Assembly (NCBI GenBank): GCA_964553255.1
Contig: CAZKJS010000041.1
Coordinates: 1-12,693, forward strand
From: JAQUCI01 sp964553255
GTDB lineage: Bacteria > Bacillota_I > Bacilli_A > Erysipelotrichales > Erysipelotrichaceae
Length of the DNA: 12,693 bases
Direction of reading: 5' to 3'
Shown here: positions 7,005-12,648 of the stretch, one piece after another
Position numbering within the stretch: the stretch's first letter is position 1
Layout of the letters: every line of letters begins with the position of its first letter
Translations under genes and position numbers: made by a program
The notes under the pieces: generated by a model
Databases searched by the model: none
Seen by the model: the letters and a program-made list of their open reading frames with translations, nothing else
Told to the model about the DNA's origin: nothing

Positions 7005-8129
7005 CTATTTCACTTCTTCAGCAGTAGCTGTCTCACTTTTTTCAGCTTCAGCTTCAGTCTTTTTGGTTTTTCTTACTGTTTTTTTAACTACAGGTGCTTC
7101 TTCAACAACCGGTGCAGCTTCAGCAACTACTTTTTTAGCTACTGTCTTTTTAACAGTTTCTTGTTTAACTTCAGTTTCAACCTTTGCAACTACTTCTTCA
7201 ACAATTTCTTTTTTAACTTCTACTTCTTTTTTAACTTCTACTTCTCTTTTTGAATCATCATAATCACGTCTTACTGGTTCATTACGACGTTGGTAAGGAC
7301 GACGAGTATTTTGTTGAGCACGACGTTCTTCATTACGAGCACGACGTCTTCTATCATTTTCTTCATTTTGTTGTACAACATTTATGATGACATCCTTCAT
7401 TGTGATATCATCAACAATTTCTCCTTCTTGATAAGCCGCTGTTAGTAAACCACCCTTAGTTTCAACAATGGCATCAGCCATTAAACCAACGATTAACTTA
7501 ATCGCTTTAACAGCATCATCATTAGCAGGAATAGCATAATCAACTGATTCAGGATCAGTATTAGTATCAACAATACCAAATACTGGTATTTTTAACTTAC
7601 GAGCTTCAGCAACCGCAATATGGTCTTCAACCGGATCAACAACGAAAACCGCATCCGGTACTTTTTTCATTTCTTTGATCCCACCCAAAAAGTTTTCTAA
7701 ACGTAAAGCTTCTTTGCGAAGTTGACCAATTTCTTTTTTAGGATAAATATTGATTGAGCCGTTTGCTTCCATCTCTTCGATTTCTAATAAACGTCTAATT
7801 CTTTTTTGGATAGTACGATAGTTTGTTAGAATGCCACCCAACCAACGTTGATTGACATAGAATGAACCTGAACGTAAAGCTTCTTCCATTACGGTAGCCT
7901 GAGCTTGTTTCTTAGTTCCAACAAATAGTACTTTTCCACCACGATCAGCGATATCTTTCATAGCGCTATAAGCAACATCAAGCTTTTCTAAAGTCAAAGC
8001 TAGGTTAATGATATAAATATCATTCTTGGCGGTATAAATGTAGGGTTTCATCTTAGGATTCCAGCGTCTGGTCTGATGACCAAAATGAACGCCACTCTCT
8101 AATAATTTTCTCATCGAGACAACTGACAT
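7005..8129 (-). CDS. rpsB: Small ribosomal subunit protein S2 with long charged C-terminal extension
   Basis: Component of the 30S subunit needed for binding S1 and for initiation. Residues 1 to about 255 are canonical: LLESGVHFGHQTRRWNPKM at 9-27, LFVGTKKQAQ at 68-77, RWLGG at 95-99, LTNYRTI at 101-107, and FVVDP at 162-166 followed later by PVFGIVDTNTDP at 182-193. S2 proteins are usually about 230-260 residues, whereas this one has 374. The extra tail is an arginine-rich stretch (259-288) followed by an Ala/Val/Lys/Glu-rich low-complexity stretch (292-374) that contains a duplicated EVEVKK unit. The tail is in frame with no stop and ends in TAG overlapping the tsf ribosome binding site, so it is part of the gene rather than a fusion artefact. 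Function of the tail is unknown; binding to rRNA or to a partner is a guess. Confidence 0.96.
   Translation of the reverse strand: MSVVSMRKLLESGVHFGHQTRRWNPKMKPYIYTAKNDIYIINLALTLEKLDVAYSAMKDIADRGGKVLFVGTKKQAQATVMEEALRSGSFYVNQRWLGGILTNYRTIQKRIRRLLEIEEMEANGSINIYPKKEIGQLRKEALRLENFLGGIKEMKKVPDAVFVVDPVEDHIAVAEARKLKIPVFGIVDTNTDPESVDYAIPANDDAVKAIKLIVGLMADAIVETKGGLLTAAYQEGEIVDDITMKDVIINVVQQNEENDRRRRARNEERRAQQNTRRPYQRRNEPVRRDYDDSKREVEVKKEVEVKKEIVEEVVAKVETEVKQETVKKTVAKKVVAEAAPVVEEAPVVKKTVRKTKKTEAEAEKSETATAEEVK
7209..7244 (-). repeat. Two exact 18-bp tandem repeats in the rpsB tail
   Basis: Positions 7209-7226 and 7227-7244 are identical 18-base units on the plus strand (TTTTTTAACTTCTACTTC). They encode two copies of Glu-Val-Glu-Val-Lys-Lys at residues 296-307 of S2. 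An exact in-frame duplication suggests recent slippage or unequal exchange in a low-complexity tail. Confidence 0.9.
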
Positions 8130-8243
8130 TGTTTAATTTACCTCTCTTCCGTTGTTCCTCCACTACTTCAGTTCAATGTTAACCCAAATGGGCACGGAAC
8201 ATTGGATCCATAGTGTGCGATGTGCACCGATTTGATGCCTATG
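8130..8243 (-). promoter_or_regulatory. Structured rpsB leader RNA, probable S2 autoregulatory element
   Basis: The minus-strand leader of roughly 110 bases has two hairpins. Hairpin A pairs CATAG (8243-8239) with CTATG (8213-8209) and, inside it, GTGC with GCAC (8227-8224 and 8218-8215) around a five-base loop. Hairpin B pairs CAATGTT (8204-8198) with AACATTG (8180-8174) and, inside it, CCC with GGG (8192-8190 and 8185-8183). The unpaired CCGT of hairpin B (8197-8194) is complementary to ACGG (8152-8149), which abuts the GAGAGG ribosome binding site (8146-8141), so a pseudoknot could hide translation initiation. Autoregulatory rpsB leaders are known in several bacterial groups; that this is one is inferred from position and structure. 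Confidence 0.6.
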
Positions 8244-8245
8244 AT

Positions 8246-8274
8246 AGTTTACCACAACCCCTTTTATATTTCAA
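8246..8274 (-). promoter_or_regulatory. rpsB operon promoter
   Basis: The minus strand has TTGAAA (-35, 8274-8269), a 17-base spacer and TAAACT (-10, 8251-8246) preceded by TGG, which makes an extended -10. Transcription would start near 8239, at the foot of leader hairpin A. The agreement between predicted start and hairpin edge supports the call; the -10 hexamer itself matches only four of six consensus bases. Confidence 0.6.
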
Positions 8275-8275
8275 T

Positions 8276-8289
8276 CAGCAAACATGCTG
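8276..8289. promoter_or_regulatory. Dyad between the divergent rpsB and proS promoters
   Basis: CAGCA and TGCTG form an inverted repeat around AACA. It lies exactly between the two -35 boxes, one base from each. It could be a binding site acting on both promoters, but the arms are only five bases long and chance is possible. Confidence 0.3.
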
Positions 8290-8290
8290 T

Positions 8291-8320
8291 TTAACATATT
8301 ATCAATCTTTATGATATAAT
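8291..8320 (+). promoter_or_regulatory. proS promoter
   Basis: TTAACA (-35, 8291-8296), an 18-base spacer and a perfect TATAAT (-10, 8315-8320) with an upstream TG (8312-8313) making an extended -10. The predicted start near 8327 leaves a leader of about 20 bases, which has AGAAGGA as ribosome binding site but no room for a T-box. Confidence 0.75.
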
Positions 8321-8346
8321 CATTTAGATAAGAAGGATAATCAATT

Positions 8347-10038
8347 ATGAAGCTTAAAAACAGTTATTTTTACACAATCAGAGAAAATGTTAAAGATGAA
8401 GATAGTATCAGTGGTAATCTTCTAGTACGTGGTGGTTTTGTCAAGAAAAACTCTAGTGGTGTTTACATGTATTTACCGCTAGGTTTAAGAGTTTTAAACA
8501 ATATTCAAGCAATCATTCGTAAACATATGAATGATGCTGGTGCTCAAGAGGTCTTAATGCCCTCTTTGATACCTGAGGAAGTATATCAAGCAAGTGGAAG
8601 AAGACAAGGCTTTGGATCAAGTATGTTTGCACTAAAAGATCGTTTTGATAAACCCTTTGTCTTAGGACCAACCCACGAAGAATTATTTGCGATCGCAGCT
8701 GGGATGAAGATACGTTCATACAAGGATCTACCTTTTAATTTATATCAATTTCAAAATAAATTCCGTGATGAACCAAGACCTCGTTTTGGACTAATTAGAG
8801 TACGTGAGTTTATCATGAAGGATGCTTATACCTTTGATACTGATGAAAATGGATTAGCTTTATCATATCAAAAGATGTTTGATGCTTATAAAGCATCATT
8901 TGATCAAATGCATATTAGCTACAAGATTGTTACTGCCGATACTGGTGTAATGGGAGGGCTTCTATCAGAAGAATTCCAAGCATTAAGCCCAATTGGAGAA
9001 GATACACTAGTTATTTGTGATAAGTGTGGCTACTCTTGTAACCTTGAAGTCGCAGCATGTATCAATCGTGATCTTGAAGATGATCTTGATAAATTACCAT
9101 ATAGTTTAGTACATACACCTAATGTCGGTACTATCGCCGATGTTGCGAACTTTTTAAACCTACCACAAGATAAATTTGTAAAGACGCTTATTTACGCTGT
9201 TGATAACAAGTTGGTAGCTTGTATGGTTAAAGGTAATAAAGATATCAATGAAGTTAAGTTACAAAAACTATTAAAAGCTAACACCATCGTTTTAGCAGAT
9301 CAAAGTGCTGTTGAAACTGCCACTAACGCTAAGGTTGGTTTTGCTGGTCCTGTTGGCTTAGCAATGACTTTGATCATGGATGAAGAAATTAAGAATATGA
9401 AAAATTTCATTGTTGGTGCTAATAAAACTGATTATCATTATATTAATGTTAATGTTGATGATTTTATGCCAACAATGGTAGCTGATATAAGGCTTATTCA
9501 AGAAGATGATCTTTGTCCTAACTGTAAGGGTCATATCCATTTTGAAAAAGGTATTGAAATTGGTAACACCTTTAAGCTTGGAACTAAATACGCTAAAGCT
9601 ATGGATTTACAATACCTAGATCAAAACAATCAATTACAAGATGTATGGATGGGTTCATATGGTATCGGTCCTGGACGTTGTATGGCAGCTATCGCTGAGC
9701 AAAACAATGATGACAAAGGTTTGATTTGGCCGATGCAGATTGCTCCTTATAAAGTTGGTATCGTTATTATCAACACTAAAGAAGAAAAACAAGTACAAGC
9801 TGGTTTAACCTTATACGACCAACTACAAAAGTTAAGGATTGAAGTAATACTTGACGATCGTGAAGAAAGAGCTGGAGTTAAATTCAATGATATGGATCTA
9901 ATCGGTATACCAATCAGGATAACGATTGGAAAAACATTAACAGATAATAAAGTTGAACTAAAACTAAGAAATGAAACCGAATCAAAACTAATAGATTTAA
10001 ATGAAATTATCGATCACATTAAAGCATTGATCAATTAA
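8347..10038 (+). CDS. proS: Prolyl-tRNA synthetase, bacterial type
   Basis: Charges tRNA-Pro with proline in the cytoplasm; class II aminoacyl-tRNA synthetase. The 563 residues match the bacterial form (about 565-570). Catalytic motifs are visible: the motif-1 region with SSGVYMYLPLG (36-46), LGPTHEE (106-112), motif 2 from FRDEPRPRFGLIRVREF (139-155), and motif 3 SYGIGPGR (437-444). Residues of about 224-400 form the editing insertion (YbaK-like), including FVKT with Lys279, a position known to matter for hydrolysis of Ala-tRNA-Pro. Two CxxC pairs, Cys224/Cys227 and Cys390/Cys393, border the insertion. The anticodon-binding domain is about 468-563. The start ATG follows AGAAGGA. It is monocistronic and divergent from rpsB; in many Firmicutes it instead lies directly after rseP. 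Confidence 0.97.
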   Translation: MKLKNSYFYTIRENVKDEDSISGNLLVRGGFVKKNSSGVYMYLPLGLRVLNNIQAIIRKHMNDAGAQEVLMPSLIPEEVYQASGRRQGFGSSMFALKDRFDKPFVLGPTHEELFAIAAGMKIRSYKDLPFNLYQFQNKFRDEPRPRFGLIRVREFIMKDAYTFDTDENGLALSYQKMFDAYKASFDQMHISYKIVTADTGVMGGLLSEEFQALSPIGEDTLVICDKCGYSCNLEVAACINRDLEDDLDKLPYSLVHTPNVGTIADVANFLNLPQDKFVKTLIYAVDNKLVACMVKGNKDINEVKLQKLLKANTIVLADQSAVETATNAKVGFAGPVGLAMTLIMDEEIKNMKNFIVGANKTDYHYINVNVDDFMPTMVADIRLIQEDDLCPNCKGHIHFEKGIEIGNTFKLGTKYAKAMDLQYLDQNNQLQDVWMGSYGIGPGRCMAAIAEQNNDDKGLIWPMQIAPYKVGIVIINTKEEKQVQAGLTLYDQLQKLRIEVILDDREERAGVKFNDMDLIGIPIRITIGKTLTDNKVELKLRNETESKLIDLNEIIDHIKALIN

Positions 10039-10040
10039 GC

Positions 10041-10065
10041 AAAAGAGCACCGTTAGTGCTCTTTT
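10041..10065. terminator. Bidirectional terminator between proS and the flavin reductase gene
   Basis: A perfect 10-bp inverted repeat (AAAAGAGCAC and GTGCTCTTTT) around a five-base loop, three bases after the proS stop. Each strand ends its stem in TTTT, so it can serve both genes. Its right arm overlaps the stop codon of the convergent gene (10064-10066). Confidence 0.82.
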
Positions 10066-10579
10066 ATTCATCTTTTTCAGTTAGATAACTTGCTAATATC
10101 TCACCATAATAGACCGTATGATAATCTTGCTTTGCTTGATAACGCTTAGCGTAAATCTCTGGATCAAGCTGTTCTTTATTGACATCATTATTGAAGATCA
10201 CTCGACATTCATATGTCATTCCTTTACAGCTTATATGTGGCGTTTTGATCGTTTGTCCAGGCATTAATTTGAGCTTAGTTGCTTCATATTTATCTTGATC
10301 TCTACCACTATGGGTACCAACATACATTAGTTCATCCTTCATATCTTCATATGGTATCGTAACTGTAAATTCTTGATACTTTTCAATTAGATGATGTGTA
10401 AAGCGGGAATGGGTAACCATAACAATAAATGTTTTTTTACTCCAAGCAATACCAATAAGGCCCCAACCAATTGTCATAGTGTTAGCATTATCTAAATATC
10501 CCGCTGTTAAAAAAGCACCTGTTGGATAAAGCTGGTCTAAATTGACCGTAGCGTTATGATTAAAATCAACTAGTTCCAT
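10064..10579 (-). CDS. Flavin-reductase-like FMN-binding split-barrel protein
   Basis: The 171-residue protein resembles the flavin reductase-like (DIM6/NTAB) family, FMN-binding split-barrel proteins that reduce flavins with NAD(P)H or bind FMN for other uses. Visible family features are TMTIGWGLIGIAW at 34-46 (the phosphate-proximal strand and loop), SRFTHHLIEK at 58-67 and FTVTIP at 71-76, followed by GTHSGRDQDKYE at 88-99, which corresponds to the conserved G-x-x-S-G-R/K-D segment. No signal peptide or membrane segment is seen, so it is cytosolic. The ATG at 10579 is preceded by AAGGAG. It is transcribed alone, divergent from the epimerase gene, and shares a terminator with proS. No oxygenase partner is nearby, so the substrate cannot be given. 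Confidence 0.85.
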   Translation of the reverse strand: MELVDFNHNATVNLDQLYPTGAFLTAGYLDNANTMTIGWGLIGIAWSKKTFIVMVTHSRFTHHLIEKYQEFTVTIPYEDMKDELMYVGTHSGRDQDKYEATKLKLMPGQTIKTPHISCKGMTYECRVIFNNDVNKEQLDPEIYAKRYQAKQDYHTVYYGEILASYLTEKDE

Positions 10580-10604
10580 GTTATTCTCCTTTATAATTAA
10601 TCTA

Positions 10605-10633
10605 CTGAAAAATACTTAATTTCATGATATCAT
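10605..10633 (+). promoter_or_regulatory. Epimerase gene promoter with palindromic, possibly bidirectional -10
   Basis: On the plus strand CTGAAA (-35, 10605-10610), a 17-base spacer and TATCAT (-10, 10628-10633) with an upstream TG form an extended -10. The box lies in the perfect palindrome ATGATATCAT (10624-10633), so the minus strand also reads TG, one base, TATCAT, pointing at the flavin reductase gene. No clear -35 was found for that direction. Confidence 0.5.
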
Positions 10634-10659
10634 TTTAACATGATAGTGAGGTTAATAAC

Positions 10660-11319
10660 ATGACTAACTCTTTATTATGTCCAAGTATGATGTGTTGTGA
10701 TTTTGCGAATTTAGTGCATGAAATCAAAAGTCTTGATTTAGCCGGTTGTGATATTTTCCATTGTGATATTATGGATGGTAACTATGTTGCTAATATGGCA
10801 CTTAGCCCTTATGATGTCAAAGTAATTCGTGATCACACTTCTAAAATGGTCGATGTTCATTTAATGGTAAGTAATCCTGATCTAGCCACTGATATCTTTC
10901 TTAATATTGGTGTTGATCTTATTTATATTCACCCATTTACAAGCAAGTTTCCATTAAGATTAATAAGTAAGATCAAAGAAGCTAATCGAAAATGTGGGAT
11001 TGTGATCAACCCTCATGAACCATTAAGTATGTTTAAAGAGTTATTACCTTTAGTTGATTATGTTATGGTCATGACGGTTAATCCAGGCTTTGCTGGTCAA
11101 AAATATATCACTGCTGTAGATAATAAGATAAATGAATTATTAGCAATACGCCATGATCATAATTTTAAGATCGTAATTGATGGGGCTTGTTCAATGGATG
11201 TCATTACATCAAAACATCCACTTGGAGTTGATGGCTTTGTCCTTGGTACTTCTGTTTTGTTTAATCAAAAAGAAAGTTATCTTGACATAATTACCAATAT
11301 CAAACAAAAGCTAAAATAA
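10660..11319 (+). CDS. Ribulose-phosphate 3-epimerase family protein, AlsE-like
   Basis: A 219-residue TIM-barrel epimerase of the Rpe superfamily. Metal and catalytic residues are present: His34 and Asp36 in HCDIMDG, His67 in DVHLMV, and Asp174 in IDGACS. MTVNPGFAGQ at 138-147 is the phosphate-proximal loop of the family. Several details recall D-allulose-6-phosphate 3-epimerase (AlsE) rather than Rpe: PSMMCCD at 8-14, LSP after the MDG loop (48-50), an IHP in place of the usual H-E strand (90-92), IDGACS where Rpe has DGGI, and LGTSVLFN at 195-202. This comparison is from memory of E. coli AlsE. It could still serve as the pentose-phosphate epimerase if no other rpe exists. The ribosome binding site is a modest GTGAGG eight bases before the ATG. 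It is monocistronic, with its own terminator. Confidence 0.9.
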   Translation: MTNSLLCPSMMCCDFANLVHEIKSLDLAGCDIFHCDIMDGNYVANMALSPYDVKVIRDHTSKMVDVHLMVSNPDLATDIFLNIGVDLIYIHPFTSKFPLRLISKIKEANRKCGIVINPHEPLSMFKELLPLVDYVMVMTVNPGFAGQKYITAVDNKINELLAIRHDHNFKIVIDGACSMDVITSKHPLGVDGFVLGTSVLFNQKESYLDIITNIKQKLK

Positions 11320-11342
11320 AACATAGCGTCATGCTATGTTTT
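11318..11342. terminator. Bidirectional terminator between the epimerase and aminotransferase genes
   Basis: A perfect 10-bp inverted repeat, AAAACATAGC with GCTATGTTTT, around the loop GTCAT. T-runs follow on both strands (TTTT with an extra T on the plus strand; TTTATTTT on the minus strand). It overlaps the epimerase stop codon and encodes the last four residues and stop of the aminotransferase. Confidence 0.85.
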
Positions 11343-12576
11343 TAAGTGTTTCATCATATATTCTTTTCATTCGTGTTGCTAATCCCTTTGTTTTTGTGAG
11401 ATTAACACTACATAATGCTACTCTAATACCATTATGAAGCTTAACTGTATAAATATGTTCATTCATCAGTGCTTCATGATAGCGTTCTAATAATTGTGGT
11501 TTTGTAATATTAAGAGTAACGAAGAAGCCTTCTTTGAAAGGATAAATAGGTAATTCAACGGCTTTAGCTTCTGTGATAAATATTTCGCTACGAAGTGATA
11601 AAAGATCCACATACTTCTGTTTTTCTTTTAAGAAAGCTTCTTTATGATTATTTACTACTTCAACGAAGTTAGCCATCCAACCATTATTGGCATTACTCCA
11701 TATAGCGCGTGCTGAATTTTCAAAGGTATCATAGATAAGTTTAACTGTAGTTTCATTTTTAGCTAAGATAATAGCAGCTCCTAAACGCATACCATAAGAG
11801 GTCAATGTTTTAGAACAACTGAATGCGACGATAATAGCTACATTATCATCAATTTTATTAAAGTGGGTCATGTAGTCACGAGCAGTATCGAGTTTCTTGG
11901 CATAATCAATATATGCGATATCATTTAATAAAACGCATGGTCCAAGCTTAGCTAAGTTATTAATGATTCTTATTACTGCTTGCCACTCTTCATCACTCAT
12001 CGTATAACCACTAGGATTATGAAGGGGATCATTGATGACAACAAATAATTTACCTTGTTGATGCATGATAATCTCAGCTTGTAGAGCGAAAGCATCTAAA
12101 TTAAAATGATCATCTTCAAACATATCATACAAAGCTATTTGAAGATGGTTGTTTTTAGCCATTAATTGATAAGATGACCAAGCTAAACTAGGTAATAACA
12201 CCTTCATGTTAATATCTAAGATATTCATCATTGCAAGCGCAACAGCGCCAGTACCACCAGGCGTTGCGACCACATTATGATAAAGATCAAACTTATTAGT
12301 ACCTTTTACCCACTCAAAAACGGTGCGCTTGAATTCGGCACTGCCCGCAATCGCTTCAGCGTATTGGGCTTTGGTTTCTTTACTAATATGATCGTAAGTA
12401 TCATAAACAGCATCATAAGCAGCAATGATCTCATCTTCGGTATAAAGTGAACCAATAGTCGCATTTACGACATTTTCACTACCAATAAGCTCAGCTGCTT
12501 TAACAGCTTTTTGACTTACTATAAATACATTGTCTAAAAGGGGGACGGTATTACCGTCTCTTCTTACTATTTGCAT
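11329..12576 (-). CDS. Class I/II PLP-dependent aminotransferase
   Basis: Fold-type I aminotransferase, 415 residues from the ATG at 12576, cytosolic. Characteristic residues are present: ATPGGTGAV at 104-112 (cofactor phosphate loop), Asn187 in HNPSGY, Asp219 and Tyr222 in NDIAYIDY, the PLP lysine Lys256 in SCSKTLTSYGMR, Arg264 binding the cofactor phosphate, and Arg385 in NGIRVALCS for the substrate carboxylate. The GGTGA and NDPxHNPSGY patterns recall the aspartate/aromatic aminotransferase branch, but the amino acid substrate cannot be read from sequence. The frame is open for 18 codons further upstream, but those lie in the neighbouring terminator and would cross the -10 box at 12592-12597, so the inner ATG is chosen. 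A GGTGA ribosome binding site lies close to it. The stop is TGA within the shared terminator loop. Confidence 0.92.
   Translation of the reverse strand: MQIVRRDGNTVPLLDNVFIVSQKAVKAAELIGSENVVNATIGSLYTEDEIIAAYDAVYDTYDHISKETKAQYAEAIAGSAEFKRTVFEWVKGTNKFDLYHNVVATPGGTGAVALAMMNILDINMKVLLPSLAWSSYQLMAKNNHLQIALYDMFEDDHFNLDAFALQAEIIMHQQGKLFVVINDPLHNPSGYTMSDEEWQAVIRIINNLAKLGPCVLLNDIAYIDYAKKLDTARDYMTHFNKIDDNVAIIVAFSCSKTLTSYGMRLGAAIILAKNETTVKLIYDTFENSARAIWSNANNGWMANFVEVVNNHKEAFLKEKQKYVDLLSLRSEIFITEAKAVELPIYPFKEGFFVTLNITKPQLLERYHEALMNEHIYTVKLHNGIRVALCSVNLTKTKGLATRMKRIYDETLKNIA
12544..12558. promoter_or_regulatory. Palindrome early in the aminotransferase coding sequence
   Basis: GACGGTA and TACCGTC form a 7-bp inverted repeat with one central base, 18 bases into the coding sequence (codons 7-11). 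As RNA it can form a five-base-pair hairpin with a five-base loop. It shares the ACCGT core with the copies at 12583-12587, 12597-12601 and 12662-12666. An operator or translational hairpin is possible; no regulator is identified. Confidence 0.3.
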
Positions 12577-12591
12577 GTTATCACCGTTTTG

Positions 12592-12597
12592 ATTATA
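12592..12597 (-). promoter_or_regulatory. -10 box of the aminotransferase promoter
   Basis: A perfect TATAAT on the minus strand, 15 bases before the aminotransferase ATG. No good -35 lies 16-18 bases upstream (TTTTAT is the best placed), so an activator may be needed. Transcription would start near 12585, giving a leader of about nine bases that begins with the GGTGA ribosome binding site. Confidence 0.45.
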
Positions 12598-12616
12598 CCG
12601 TGTTTGAATTATAAAT

Positions 12617-12647
12617 AAAACCCCTATCACAATGTGATAAGGGTTTT
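12617..12647. terminator. Terminator hairpin after the gene at the right edge
   Basis: A 14-base stem with one mismatch (AAAACCC then TATCAC on one arm, GTGATA then GGGTTTT on the other) around a three-base loop. On the minus strand it ends in TTTT followed by ATTTATAATT, as expected for the end of the minus-strand gene whose stop is at 12649. It could work in both directions. The aminotransferase promoter starts directly after it. Confidence 0.75.
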
Positions 12648-12648
12648 A

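Noticed and set aside
6687..7253. Plus-strand open frame of 188 codons rich in Phe and Ser over tsf and rpsB
   Set aside because: It is the antisense of the Lys/Glu-rich S2 tail and EF-Ts start, has no ribosome binding site and bridges two well-identified genes.
8321..8346. T-box riboswitch upstream of proS
   Set aside because: The predicted leader is only about 20 bases, with no specifier stem or terminator.
12577..12630. Earlier aminotransferase start at 12630
   Set aside because: The extension falls in the terminator hairpin and across the TATAAT box, and has no ribosome binding site.
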